Assembly (NCBI RefSeq): GCF_006265225.1
Contig: NZ_VDCS01000008.1
Span: 62,001 to 126,000 of the forward strand
Source of the DNA: Allotamlana fucoidanivorans
Lineage (GTDB): Bacteria > Bacteroidota > Bacteroidia > Flavobacteriales > Flavobacteriaceae
Direction: 5' to 3'
DNA: 64,000 nt
A program made the translations under genes and the position numbers. Numbering within the stretch: position 1 is the stretch's first letter; the number at the start of each line of letters is the position of its first letter. Below, in pieces: positions 15,842-23,978 of the stretch. Below the pieces are notes generated by a model, which had not been told where the DNA came from, searched no databases, and worked only from the letters and a program-made list of their open reading frames with translations.

Positions 15842-16993
15842 TTAAATGGTGCTTTGTAAACTAATTTGAATGGTTGTTCCTTTGTTTATTTCAGAGTGTA
15901 AAACCTTAATTTTTCCATTGTGAAAATCTTCAATAATACGTTTTGTTAAAGATAAACCTAAGCCCCAACCTCTCTTTTTAGTGGTGAAACCAGGTTCAAA
16001 TATTTTGGAAAAATCTTTTCTTAATATGCCTTTTCCAGTGTCAGACACACAAACTTTCACATGGCTTTCAAGCTGTGAAACTTCAATGGTAATTTTACCT
16101 CTGCCTTTCATGGCATCAATGGCATTTTTAACCAAGTTTTCTATGGTCCAACTATACAATTGTTTGTTTAAACGTACAGGAATTTCTCCTTTTGGTGTAA
16201 TCATTTCAAACGTTATCAAATCTGAAGATCTGGCCTTTAAATAATCATAGGAGTCTATAGTTTCTTTAATAATATCAGTAACTTCCAGAGTAGGTAGAGA
16301 ACCTATTTTGCTAAAGCGTTCGGTAATTGTTTTTAGGCGTTCTACATCCTTTTCAATTTCAGCAATATAATCAGGTTCTACATTTTCGGTTTTTAGTATT
16401 TCTGTCCACCCAATTAAAGACGAAAGTGGTGTGCCAATTTGATGCGCCGTTTCTTTGGCCATACCAGACCATAGTTTATTTTGTGTGGCATTTTTATTAC
16501 TACTGTAAAAGAAAAAAATAACGGCTCCAAAAAGTACAACAATAAGAAGAAGCGCCATAGGGTAATATTTTAATTTATTGAGTAGCGGTGCATTACCGTA
16601 GTAAATGGTGCTGTGAAGTTTACCGTCAAAAACAACATCAATAGGTGAATTTTCATTTTTAAATTGTTCAATAAGTTTGCTTATGCGGTTTGGGTGATTT
16701 AGATTATTATCCTTAATATTTAAATGGTTACCAATGGTGCCATCTGAATTGATTTCTAAAACAGGTGTGCTAGAATTACTATTTAGAATTTTTAGAATCA
16801 AATCAAGATTGGTGTCGGTATCAGAATTGATGAGTTCTGTTTGTGCAAACGACCAAATTTCCATTTTAGCACGTTCTTCTTCTTTAAAATGTTGAAAAAA
16901 CTCATAGGTTTTCCATAAAATAAGAGAAACTATGGAAAAAGATGCTATGATGATAGCCCATCTGAAGGCATTACTATGCTTAGAGAAAATCAT
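15842..16993 (-). CDS. Sensor histidine kinase (orphan)
   Basis: 383 residues: a membrane helix at about 12-30, a periplasmic sensor of roughly 110 residues, and a second helix at about 142-163. A dimerisation/phosphoacceptor helix with AHQIGTPLSSLIGW (His near 185) follows, then a catalytic domain with the N box (ENLVKNAIDAM), DTGKGI and WGLGLSL. There is no HAMP domain and no response regulator nearby. The H-Q-I-G-T-P-L form of the H box differs from the PhoR-like HELKTPL of the other kinase in this window. The ligand is unknown. Confidence 0.9.
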   Translation of the reverse strand: MIFSKHSNAFRWAIIIASFSIVSLILWKTYEFFQHFKEEERAKMEIWSFAQTELINSDTDTNLDLILKILNSNSSTPVLEINSDGTIGNHLNIKDNNLNHPNRISKLIEQFKNENSPIDVVFDGKLHSTIYYGNAPLLNKLKYYPMALLLIVVLFGAVIFFFYSSNKNATQNKLWSGMAKETAHQIGTPLSSLIGWTEILKTENVEPDYIAEIEKDVERLKTITERFSKIGSLPTLEVTDIIKETIDSYDYLKARSSDLITFEMITPKGEIPVRLNKQLYSWTIENLVKNAIDAMKGRGKITIEVSQLESHVKVCVSDTGKGILRKDFSKIFEPGFTTKKRGWGLGLSLTKRIIEDFHNGKIKVLHSEINKGTTIQISLQSTI

Positions 16994-17088
16994 AAACCAT
17001 TAGAATTGATTGGTAATATAATGCAAATCTGTTAATATTATTGCGCAAGTTGTTAGTAAATCGGTTTTTACATGAGTTGTACTTTAAT

Positions 17089-17096
17089 TACATTTG
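17089..17096 (+). promoter_or_regulatory. Promoter -7 box of the flavin reductase-like gene
   Basis: TACATTTG matches TAnnTTTG and lies 20 bases before the start codon. The upstream element is not clear. Confidence 0.45.
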
Positions 17097-17115
17097 TGAA
17101 AACTTAAAGGGGTAA

Positions 17116-17985
17116 ATGCCGTCTATTGATCCAAAAAGCTTATCAACCAGTAAATTGCATGCTTATTTGTTAAGTGCTGTAGCGCCAAGGCCTATAGCTT
17201 TTGCTAGTACTATTGATGACGAAGGACGACCTAATTTGTCGCCTTTTAGTTTTTTTAATGTGTTTAGTGCTAATCCGCCGATTTTAATTTTTTCACCGGC
17301 AAGACGAGTTAGAGACAACTCTACCAAGCATACATTACAAAATGTTGAGACCACGAAAGAAGTAGTTATTAATGTGGTAAATTACCATATGGTACATCAA
17401 ATGTCTTTTAGTAGTGCTGAGTTTCCTCAGGGTGTTAATGAATTTGAGAAAGCAGGGTTGCAAATGTTGGCGTCACATTGCGTTAAACCCTTCAGAGTGG
17501 CAGAATCACCTGTGCAGTTTGAATGTAAGGTAAACGATATTGTGAAACTTGGAAATGAAGGTGGTGCTGGAAATTTGGTGATTTGTGAAGTTGTAAAAAT
17601 TCATATTGATGATGAGGTCTTAGATGAACATGAACAGATTGATCAAACAAAAATGGATTTAGTAGCGAGAGCAGGAGGAAGTTTTTATACCAGAGCCAAA
17701 AAAGGCTTTTTTGAAGTTCCTAAACCTACAACCAACTTGGGAATTGGTGTAGATAATTTTCCTGATCATGTGAAACAAAGTATGGTGTTAACAGGTAATG
17801 ATTTAGGCGTACTGGCAAATATTGAGAAGTTACCCTCTAGTACTGAGGTCCAGCAATTTGTTGAAGAATTGGGGCGTAAGTATCCTAATATAAAAACAGC
17901 AGGCCCTAGAGAAAAGCACAAATTGGCACGTAATTACTTAAGTTTTGGTGATGTGCAGAGTGCTTGGAAAATTTTATTAAGTTAG
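17116..17985 (+). CDS. Flavin reductase-like FMN-binding protein
   Basis: A 289-residue protein. The N-terminal split-barrel (about 15-190) has the flavin-binding features of the family: VAPRPIAFASTIDDEG, NLSPFSFFNVFSANPP, then a conserved loop with RRVRDNSTKHTLQN. These proteins bind FMN and often reduce it with NAD(P)H, or act as oxidoreductases of unknown substrate. The last 80 residues form a helical extension that is usual in flavobacterial members. It is followed after 31 bases by the DUF3127 gene and may be co-transcribed with it. Confidence 0.85.
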   Translation: MPSIDPKSLSTSKLHAYLLSAVAPRPIAFASTIDDEGRPNLSPFSFFNVFSANPPILIFSPARRVRDNSTKHTLQNVETTKEVVINVVNYHMVHQMSFSSAEFPQGVNEFEKAGLQMLASHCVKPFRVAESPVQFECKVNDIVKLGNEGGAGNLVICEVVKIHIDDEVLDEHEQIDQTKMDLVARAGGSFYTRAKKGFFEVPKPTTNLGIGVDNFPDHVKQSMVLTGNDLGVLANIEKLPSSTEVQQFVEELGRKYPNIKTAGPREKHKLARNYLSFGDVQSAWKILLS

Positions 17986-18016
17986 AGAAAGAGTAAATAA
18001 ATATAAATATTAGTAA

Positions 18017-18394
18017 ATGGAAGTTCAAGGAAGAATTAAAGTGATTGGAGAAACTCAAAGTTTTGGAAGCAATGGGTTTAGAAAAAGAGAAATTGTAGTG
18101 ACTACAGAAGAACAATATCCACAACATATTATGGTGGAGTTTGTACAAGATAAAACAGACTTACTGAATAATTACCAAGTAGGGCAACAAGTGAAAGTTA
18201 ATATCAATCTAAGAGGGAGAGAGTGGGTAAATCCTCAAGGAGAAACTAAATATTTCAATTCTATTCAAGGTTGGAGAATTGAAGCATTACAGGCTGAAAC
18301 AAGTGGTGCAAATATGCCGCCTGTGCCACCAGCAGATGCCTTTGAACCAGCAGGAGATTTAAACGAAGACGATCATGATGATTTACCGTTTTAA
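18017..18394 (+). CDS. DUF3127 protein with SSB-like acidic tip
   Basis: 125 residues. The first 95 form a DUF3127 domain (MEVQGRIKVIGETQSFGSNG start, TKYFNSIQGWRIEAL end), which looks like a small beta-barrel OB fold. A Pro/Ala-rich linker follows, then an acidic tail ending DDHDDLPF, the same tip as SSB. SSB tips recruit repair and replication proteins, so this protein may bind single-stranded nucleic acid or compete for SSB partners. The function is inferred. It sits between the flavin reductase-like gene and aat. Confidence 0.8.
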   Translation: MEVQGRIKVIGETQSFGSNGFRKREIVVTTEEQYPQHIMVEFVQDKTDLLNNYQVGQQVKVNINLRGREWVNPQGETKYFNSIQGWRIEALQAETSGANMPPVPPADAFEPAGDLNEDDHDDLPF

Positions 18395-18440
18395 CTAAAA
18401 ACGGTTTTTATAAAACCAAAATGGTGAGAAGCCAATAATT

Positions 18441-18476
18441 AAACCTCAATGTTTTTATAAATGTTGAGGTTTATTA
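18441..18476 (+). terminator. Terminator after the DUF3127 gene
   Basis: AAACCTCAA (18441-18449) pairs with TTGAGGTTT (18464-18472), and an AT-rich run follows. It ends just before aat. Confidence 0.65.
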
Positions 18477-18489
18477 TTTTTATCAACCT

Positions 18490-19116
18490 ATGTACTATTT
18501 GACAGAAGATTTATGGTTTCCTGATGTTTCTGAAGCGTCTAGCGATGGTTTATTGGCTATTGGAGGCGATTTGTCTATACCCCGCTTATTACTCGCTTAT
18601 AAAAATGGAATCTTTCCGTGGTTTGAAATAGAAAGCCCTATTCTATGGTGGTCACCAAACCCACGGTTTGTGCTTTTTCCCAATAAACTTAAGGTTTCAA
18701 AAAGTATGAAGCAGGTGATGCGCAATACAAATTTTGAAGTTTCTATAAACAGAGATTTTAAATCGGTTATTGAATCGTGTGCTAAAATAAAACGTTCTGG
18801 GCAATCTGGTACTTGGATAACTCAAAGTATGATTACGGCCTATACGAAGCTTCATGAGTTAGGGTATGCAAAATCTGTTGAGGTGAGGCAGGACACCATA
18901 TTGGTTGGTGGGTTTTATGGTGTTGATTTAGGCAATGGTGTGTTTTGTGGAGAAAGTATGTTTGCTAAAGTGAACAATGCCAGTAAAGTAGCCTTTATCA
19001 GTTTCATTCAAAACACCAGTTATAAGCTTATTGATTGTCAGGTTTATACCAATCATTTTGCTAGCTTGGGTGCTGAAGATATGGATAGAACACAATTTAT
19101 GGAATACTTAAAATGA
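18490..19116 (+). CDS. aat: Leucyl/phenylalanyl-tRNA-protein transferase
   Basis: A 208-residue enzyme that adds Leu or Phe to proteins with N-terminal Arg or Lys, feeding them to ClpS/ClpAP (the N-end rule). The signatures are FPDVSEASSDGLLAIGGDL, YKNGIFPWF, WWSPNPRFVLFP, SGTWIT and the C-terminal GVFCGESMF and DCQVYTNHFASLGA. Length is close to the family norm. It is convergent with the DUF2490 gene, the two stops lying 7 bases apart. Confidence 0.96.
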   Translation: MYYLTEDLWFPDVSEASSDGLLAIGGDLSIPRLLLAYKNGIFPWFEIESPILWWSPNPRFVLFPNKLKVSKSMKQVMRNTNFEVSINRDFKSVIESCAKIKRSGQSGTWITQSMITAYTKLHELGYAKSVEVRQDTILVGGFYGVDLGNGVFCGESMFAKVNNASKVAFISFIQNTSYKLIDCQVYTNHFASLGAEDMDRTQFMEYLK

Positions 19117-19123
19117 GAGTGAC

Positions 19124-19801
19124 CTAAATTTTAATAACCGCTGAAGTTAATACAAAAAGCGTGTTAAAGGTTTCAAGATTAAATGCTTCAAGTCTATGTT
19201 CAAGTCCAGTTTGTAATTTTAACGCTTGAGAGAGTTGCCATCCAATTTGAGCGGTAAGTCTAAGGTCTGTTTCAGGCTGATACAAGTCGCTTAAACTAAG
19301 TAAGCTTTCTACGGCACTAATTAAGTAAGTTTCTCCAATGTCTAGTTTTTCACCGTTCAACGGAAAGTCAACCGCAAATCTGTAACGCTGTCTGTAAACG
19401 GTTGAGGTTTTGAAAAAACGCTGCTCAAATCTTATTCGGTGTCCGTATCGAACCCCCAATTTTTGTTTGGTATAATTAAATTGTTCGGTTAACCTAAACT
19501 CATCACTACCTCTTTGAAACCAATCTCTATTTCTATAAAGAAATCCTAAACTTAACCTATGATTGTAGCTTAGTTTTAAGGATGAAAAATGTAAAAAATC
19601 AACTTGTTGCTGTAAATATTGAACATCAAAATCTGAGTATAAAATGTATCTGCTTCTTAATGCGATATTCATACCATAATTCTGCGAAACATTATGATTT
19701 ATAGACAAAGAAGATTCTCCTAAAGTTGAGAAGTTTTTTTGTGCATGATTAAAAAAGGGGAATAAAAATAAAATAGTAAAAAAAATGTTAGTAAAGCGCA
19801 T
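19124..19801 (-). CDS. DUF2490 outer membrane beta-barrel protein
   Basis: 225 residues with a signal peptide (cleavage after HAQ, about residue 20). Alternating hydrophobic strands rich in Tyr/Arg and a terminal strand ending SAVIKI fit the DUF2490 family of small outer-membrane barrels in Bacteroidetes. The function is unknown. Its start overlaps the end of the upstream gene by 14 bases, so the pair is co-translated. Loss or transfer signs were not seen. Confidence 0.75.
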   Translation of the reverse strand: MRFTNIFFTILFLFPFFNHAQKNFSTLGESSLSINHNVSQNYGMNIALRSRYILYSDFDVQYLQQQVDFLHFSSLKLSYNHRLSLGFLYRNRDWFQRGSDEFRLTEQFNYTKQKLGVRYGHRIRFEQRFFKTSTVYRQRYRFAVDFPLNGEKLDIGETYLISAVESLLSLSDLYQPETDLRLTAQIGWQLSQALKLQTGLEHRLEAFNLETFNTLFVLTSAVIKI

Positions 19802-20366
19802 GCGAATAAGAAGATGAGGTTACGTGTCTTGCCTTTATAAATTGACCGTTGCTTCTGAAGGTAAATTCACTAAGTTGTCGGTCTTTCTTCTTTTTTGTTT
19901 CGGCGATAATCTCAAAATTATCAGGCATTTTGTTTGGGTTTTCAACAACCATTTGAATAAACTGTTTGTCTGGTTTCATGCCAGAATTCACGAACTGTTT
20001 TTGAATTTTTATGAACCTAACATGGTTGTAATGTGTTTCAAAATAACCTCCAATCTTTGCCTTTATTGTTTTAGGAATGTGCTTTTCTTTTATCACTATT
20101 TCTATGTCTTCAAGTTTTCCCAGGGTGTCAAATTCTATGCTAAAATGAAAGCCTTGTGTTTTTAATTTGGTTTCATAACTTACTTTGTCACCATCAGTTT
20201 CTCTATAAAACTTTAGATATTTTAACTCTTTTATAAAGTTATTGAAATAGGTACTTGTTACTTCTGGAAATTCTGAAGGTTTTACACGTACCTCCCGCTC
20301 ATTTTTTGATTGCGAAAAACTCATAATACCGGCAAGTATGTAAATAAAGAGGCTAAACTTCTTCAT
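19788..20366 (-). CDS. Secreted PepSY-like protein of unknown function
   Basis: From the chosen ATG, a clear signal peptide (MKKFSLFIYILAGIMSFSQ) precedes about 170 residues. The pattern IEFDTLGKLEDIEIVIKEKHIP...FETHYNHVRFIKIQKQF resembles the PepSY-like/BLIP-type repeat found in periplasmic proteins of Bacteroidetes; this is a weak match by eye. A longer reading frame extends 21 codons upstream but would bury the signal peptide. It overlaps tag by 14 bases and the DUF2490 gene by 14 bases, which gives a three-gene unit tag - this gene - DUF2490. Confidence 0.6.
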   Translation of the reverse strand: MKKFSLFIYILAGIMSFSQSKNEREVRVKPSEFPEVTSTYFNNFIKELKYLKFYRETDGDKVSYETKLKTQGFHFSIEFDTLGKLEDIEIVIKEKHIPKTIKAKIGGYFETHYNHVRFIKIQKQFVNSGMKPDKQFIQMVVENPNKMPDNFEIIAETKKKKDRQLSEFTFRSNGQFIKARHVTSSSYSHALY

Positions 20367-20916
20367 ATCTAAAACAGGTGGTTTCATGGTCATTAACCAT
20401 ACCAGTAGCTTGCATATGGGCATAAACAACCGTGGTACCTACAAACTTAAATCCTCTCTTTTTTAAATCTTTACTTATCATATCACTTAAGGCCGTATTA
20501 GCGGGTAATTCCTTCACACTTTTAAAAGCATTCTTTATTGGCTTGCCCTCAACAAATCCCCAAATATAGGTGCTGAAACTTCCAAATTCTTCTTGAATTT
20601 TAATAAAGGCTTGGGCATTAGTAACCGTAGCTTTTACCTTGAGTTTGTTTCTTATAATACCAGCGTCTTGTAATAGTGCATTAATTTTAGCTTGATCATA
20701 TTGGGCTATTTTTTTGTAATCAAAATGATCAAAAGCTTTTTTGAAATTGCCGCGCTTGCGCAAAACAGTAATCCAGCTTAAGCCTGCCTGAAATGTTTCT
20801 AAAATTAAAAATTCAAAGAGTTTATCATCATCATATACAGGAACACCCCATTCTTCATCGTGATAAGCTTCATAAAGTGCATCTCCTTTACACCATGCAC
20901 ATCTGTGCTTTGTCAT
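20353..20916 (-). CDS. tag: DNA-3-methyladenine glycosylase I
   Basis: A 187-residue HhH-superfamily glycosylase of the Tag type. The zinc site is visible: Cys and His near the N-terminus (RCAWCKGDALYEAYHDEEWG) and His-x3-Cys at the end (NDHETTCF). Substrate-pocket residues include EWGVP and FQAGLSWITVLRKR. It removes 3-methyladenine from alkylated DNA. Its stop overlaps the following secreted protein gene by 14 bases. No adaptive-response genes are adjacent; an alkyltransferase-like gene is at 59955. Confidence 0.95.
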   Translation of the reverse strand: MTKHRCAWCKGDALYEAYHDEEWGVPVYDDDKLFEFLILETFQAGLSWITVLRKRGNFKKAFDHFDYKKIAQYDQAKINALLQDAGIIRNKLKVKATVTNAQAFIKIQEEFGSFSTYIWGFVEGKPIKNAFKSVKELPANTALSDMISKDLKKRGFKFVGTTVVYAHMQATGMVNDHETTCFRYEEV

Positions 20917-21114
20917 TGTTTTTTAATTAAAGGGTTTTAAACAATAAAGTTACTATTTCTATTGTAAATGCAGGTCAGAAAGCATGGTTTTATGAAACAA
21001 ATGTTACCTGATGTTTTATAAAGGCATCGTTCCTTTGTAGCATGTTTAGTAAGGAGGTAGTTTCTTTTCAGACAAACATTATCAATTTGATAGAATATTA
21101 AAATAAAAATATAT

Positions 21115-21735
21115 ATGTTACATCCAGTTGTAAAGCATAGTTTAGAGAACAGCATGTCTTATGAAACCTATTCGGAACTAGTAAATAGGTTAGTTGAAAT
21201 TAAAGGAACCACGGGTTCTGATTCATCTGAAGCCTTGGTAGAATATACCAAATTAAATCAGCGTCGTATGAAGCGATGGGATAAAACCACAAAAGTTTCA
21301 GAAGCAACCAAAGCCATGATTTCAAGTTTACCTCATAAAATGACCTGGTTATTGATTACCGAAAGTTGGTGTGGTGATGCAGCCCATGTTGTTCCAGTAA
21401 TTAATAAACTGGCAGCGCTTAATGATAATATTAAGTTGCACATTGTATTGCGAGATGAACATCCTGAATTGATGGATATGTTTCTTACCAATGGGGCTAG
21501 AGCCATTCCAAAGTTGCTTATCATAGATGATGAAACGGGTGATGTGTTAAGTACCTTTGGGCCAAGACCAAGTGAAGCTACGCAAATGGTGAAAGCATAC
21601 AAGGGCGCTCATGGAAAGTTAACAGCAGAGTTTAAAGAAGAACTTCAAGTTTGGTACAATAAAAACAAAGGTCAAAACATCATTGAAGACATTGCAAAGG
21701 AGCTCTGTAAATTTGAACCAAGCATGTGTTTATAA
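21115..21735 (+). CDS. Thioredoxin-fold protein with single-Cys WCGDA motif, copy 1
   Basis: 206 residues. A helical N-terminal part with RRMKRWDKT is followed by a thioredoxin fold. Its active-site position reads ESWCGDA (Cys near 86), so the second Cys of CxxC is replaced. A cis-Pro segment AIPKLLIIDDETGDVL is present. The C-terminus is SMCL. The other copy at 21898 shares most motifs and also ends in Cys-Leu. With one active-site Cys, a monothiol or bacilliredoxin-like role is possible. A strong terminator follows, so the two copies are transcribed apart. Confidence 0.8.
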   Translation: MLHPVVKHSLENSMSYETYSELVNRLVEIKGTTGSDSSEALVEYTKLNQRRMKRWDKTTKVSEATKAMISSLPHKMTWLLITESWCGDAAHVVPVINKLAALNDNIKLHIVLRDEHPELMDMFLTNGARAIPKLLIIDDETGDVLSTFGPRPSEATQMVKAYKGAHGKLTAEFKEELQVWYNKNKGQNIIEDIAKELCKFEPSMCL

Positions 21736-21742
21736 TACTATT

Positions 21743-21771
21743 AGCGCCGCATTTAAATACGGCGCTTTTTT
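21743..21771 (+). terminator. Terminator between the two thioredoxin-fold genes
   Basis: AGCGCCG (21743-21749) pairs with CGGCGCT (21760-21766) around a 10-base loop and is followed by a T-run. It is a classical strong hairpin. Confidence 0.88.
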
Positions 21772-21897
21772 ATTTCTTACCCTAATATAGTCTTAAAAGT
21801 TTCATAAAATAACGTCTAATTGTCTGGAAACAATTAAAGTATGACAAAAATCATCTTAATAAATAGGCTGGCAGATTAATTTTGTTTTAAATATTTT

Positions 21898-22527
21898 ATG
21901 AAATTAGTTATGGAAGCTATCATTAAAAGAGGCATAGAACGCAGTATGTCTTATAAAACATATAGAGATTTAGTTAGGCAATTAGCAGAAGATAATGCTA
22001 ATACAGGTATTGAAAAGACAGAAGCATACGCAAATCTTACCAAACTTAATGATAGGAGAATGAAACGCTGGGATAAAACCATTGAGGTTTCAAAGGTTGC
22101 CAAAAAGCGTATTGCTAATTTTAATCATAAAGTAACTTGGTTGGTTATTACAGAAAGTTGGTGTGGTGATGCGGCCCATGTTATTCCTGCATTAAATAAA
22201 GTAGCAGAATTAAATGCAAATATTACACTCAGACTCGTTTTACGAGATGTGAATCCAGAATTAATGAATGCTTTTTTAACAGATGGTAATAAGGCAGTGC
22301 CAAAGTTAATTATGATTGATGATGAAACAGGAGATGTTATTGCCACATATGGACCCAGACCTTCTGAAGCTGAAAATTATGTAAAACGGTTTAAAGCAAA
22401 ACACGGTGCTTTAACGTTAGATTTTAAGGAGGATTTGCAGTATTGGTATAATGACAACAAGGGGCAAAATGTCATTGATGATATCACCCAATTATTGGGT
22501 CACATGCAATCTACCGCTTGCCTATAA
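21898..22527 (+). CDS. Thioredoxin-fold protein with single-Cys WCGDA motif, copy 2
   Basis: A 209-residue paralogue of the upstream gene, sharing SMSY, RRMKRWDKT, ITESWCGDAAHV, VLRD, NPELM, VPKL, IDDETGDV, GPRPSEA and NKGQN. It likewise has one Cys at the active site and a Cys-Leu C-terminus (TACL). The tandem layout shows a local duplication, old enough for clear divergence. It overlaps the convergent TonB-like gene by 17 bases at the 3' end. Substrates are unknown. Confidence 0.8.
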   Translation: MKLVMEAIIKRGIERSMSYKTYRDLVRQLAEDNANTGIEKTEAYANLTKLNDRRMKRWDKTIEVSKVAKKRIANFNHKVTWLVITESWCGDAAHVIPALNKVAELNANITLRLVLRDVNPELMNAFLTDGNKAVPKLIMIDDETGDVIATYGPRPSEAENYVKRFKAKHGALTLDFKEDLQYWYNDNKGQNVIDDITQLLGHMQSTACL

Positions 22528-23230
22528 AATAAAAGGTAATAGACCCTAGCTGGCTTTCTTTTGAAGGATCTGCACTAAATTGAGATTGTTTGGCATACTC
22601 TAAAGCATGTTGAATTAAACAATCATTTTTAGAAGTTGATGAGGTGTTCAAATAAGCATCGGTGACATCTCCTTCGGCATTTACATTAATGTTAACTACA
22701 ATTTTGCCATCCACCTCACATAGGTAAACAGGTATGGGAATGTAAACTTTATTACGGTTTAATAATGAAAAGCTAATAGAGCTTTTGGCATTATTATTTT
22801 CAGCGTTTTGCTTTTTCAATAAATCATTAACCTTACTGAATTTAGATAGGTCTTCTTGATCTAGTTTAGAATCTTCAGGAATGTCATATTGTTTTGTTGA
22901 AGCAGTTTGCTGTAATCCTTCTTCTGTACTTGATTTTGGCACGTAATCTTCAGGAGGTGCAATACGTTTATAGGCCTGAGCAAAATGTTTCGTTTCCTGA
23001 TTTTCATTAAAAGCATTATTGGTTTCGGCTTTAGCTTTGTTCATGTTTTCTAAAGCTTCAAGTACTTTTAATTCTTCTTCAGTTAACTCTTTTTCTGGTT
23101 CTAATTCATAATAGCTTTCAGATGCAATGTCATCCTTTTGTTTTAAGCTTAAATTGAATACAGAAAGCACTACAGTTCCTGAAACAAGACATGTTAAGAT
23201 TAGGGCTCTATGTTGATTTGTTAGGTTCAA
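22511..23230 (-). CDS. TonB-like C-terminal domain membrane protein
   Basis: 239 residues: one membrane helix near the start (about 9-26), then a long charged, low-complexity periplasmic stretch rich in Glu, Lys and Asn (about 35-160). The C-terminal domain (about 165-239) reads IPIPVYLCEVDGKIVVNINVNAEGDVTDAYLN, the pattern of energy-transducer TonB C-terminal folds. No Pro-rich spanning segment is seen, so a true TonB role is doubtful. It follows truB by 45 bases and ends the ftsX-to-truB gene group in this and related genomes. Confidence 0.65.
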   Translation of the reverse strand: MNLTNQHRALILTCLVSGTVVLSVFNLSLKQKDDIASESYYELEPEKELTEEELKVLEALENMNKAKAETNNAFNENQETKHFAQAYKRIAPPEDYVPKSSTEEGLQQTASTKQYDIPEDSKLDQEDLSKFSKVNDLLKKQNAENNNAKSSISFSLLNRNKVYIPIPVYLCEVDGKIVVNINVNAEGDVTDAYLNTSSTSKNDCLIQHALEYAKQSQFSADPSKESQLGSITFYFIGKR

Positions 23231-23275
23231 ATCGGTACAATTTATAATAGAATTGTGTTCTAAATATACGTAAAA

Positions 23276-23977
23276 TTATATATTTTGGTTTTTTAGCGCT
23301 TTAATGAAGTTTTCTATGGTCTGGGCATTCAGCACATTGAAATCTCCAATTTTTGTGCGTCTTAAAACTGATAAATGGGCACCAGAGTTAAGGGCTTTGC
23401 CAAAATCATGAGCTAAAGAACGGATGTAAGTACCTTTGCTACAAACCACTCTAAAATCAACGTGCAAATCATCAATTTTTGTGATTTCAAATTCTGAAAT
23501 ATGTACATGTCTTGGTTTTATTTCAACGGTTTCACCTGCTCTGGCAAATTCATATAAGCGTTTTCCATCTTTTTTAATTGCTGAAAATACGGGTGGATAT
23601 TGTTCAATATCACCAATAAACTGTTTGGTAGTCTCTTGAATTAATTCTTTAGTGATATGTGTAGTTGAAAAGTGTGCATTGATTTCTGTTTCTAAGTCGT
23701 AAGAAGGTGTTGTACTTCCCAAAGCAAAGGTGCCAGTATATTCTTTTATTTGCGCTTGAAAGGTATTTATCTCCTTGGTTTTTTTACCTGTACAAATAAC
23801 CAAAAGGCCAGTCGCCAAAGGATCTAGGGTGCCAGCATGTCCTACCTTTATTTTTTTTATGTTAAAGGCCTGACGTATTTCCCAGCGTAATTTGTTAACC
23901 ACTTGGAAAGAGGTCCAGTTTAAAGGTTTGTCAATGAGTAAAACCTGTCCTGAAAGAAAGTCTTCAGCTGTTTTCAT
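23276..23977 (-). CDS. truB: tRNA pseudouridine(55) synthase TruB
   Basis: From the chosen ATG (MKTAEDF) the protein has 233 residues. The catalytic motif is KVGHAGTLDPLATGLL, with the nucleophilic Asp. Other TruB motifs are LIDKPLNWTSFQVVNKLR, YPPVFSAIKKDGKRLYEFARAG and CSKGTYIRSLAHDFG. It makes pseudouridine 55 in the T arm of tRNA. A longer frame adds 13 residues but overlaps uppP; the chosen start lies one base after the uppP stop, as expected in an operon. Confidence 0.96.
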   Translation of the reverse strand: MKTAEDFLSGQVLLIDKPLNWTSFQVVNKLRWEIRQAFNIKKIKVGHAGTLDPLATGLLVICTGKKTKEINTFQAQIKEYTGTFALGSTTPSYDLETEINAHFSTTHITKELIQETTKQFIGDIEQYPPVFSAIKKDGKRLYEFARAGETVEIKPRHVHISEFEITKIDDLHVDFRVVCSKGTYIRSLAHDFGKALNSGAHLSVLRRTKIGDFNVLNAQTIENFIKALKNQNI

Positions 23978-23978
23978 A

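Noticed and set aside
20937-21155. 72-residue minus-strand open frame between tag and the thioredoxin-fold gene
   Set aside because: Composition rich in Cys/Ile/Tyr without a family pattern; it overlaps the start of the real gene. The gap 20917-21114 shows nothing else I could recognise.
23219-23240. T-loop-like GGTTCAAATC on the plus strand, suggestive of a tRNA
   Set aside because: No acceptor stem, anticodon arm or CCA end fits around it, and the bases encode the start of the TonB-like gene on the other strand.
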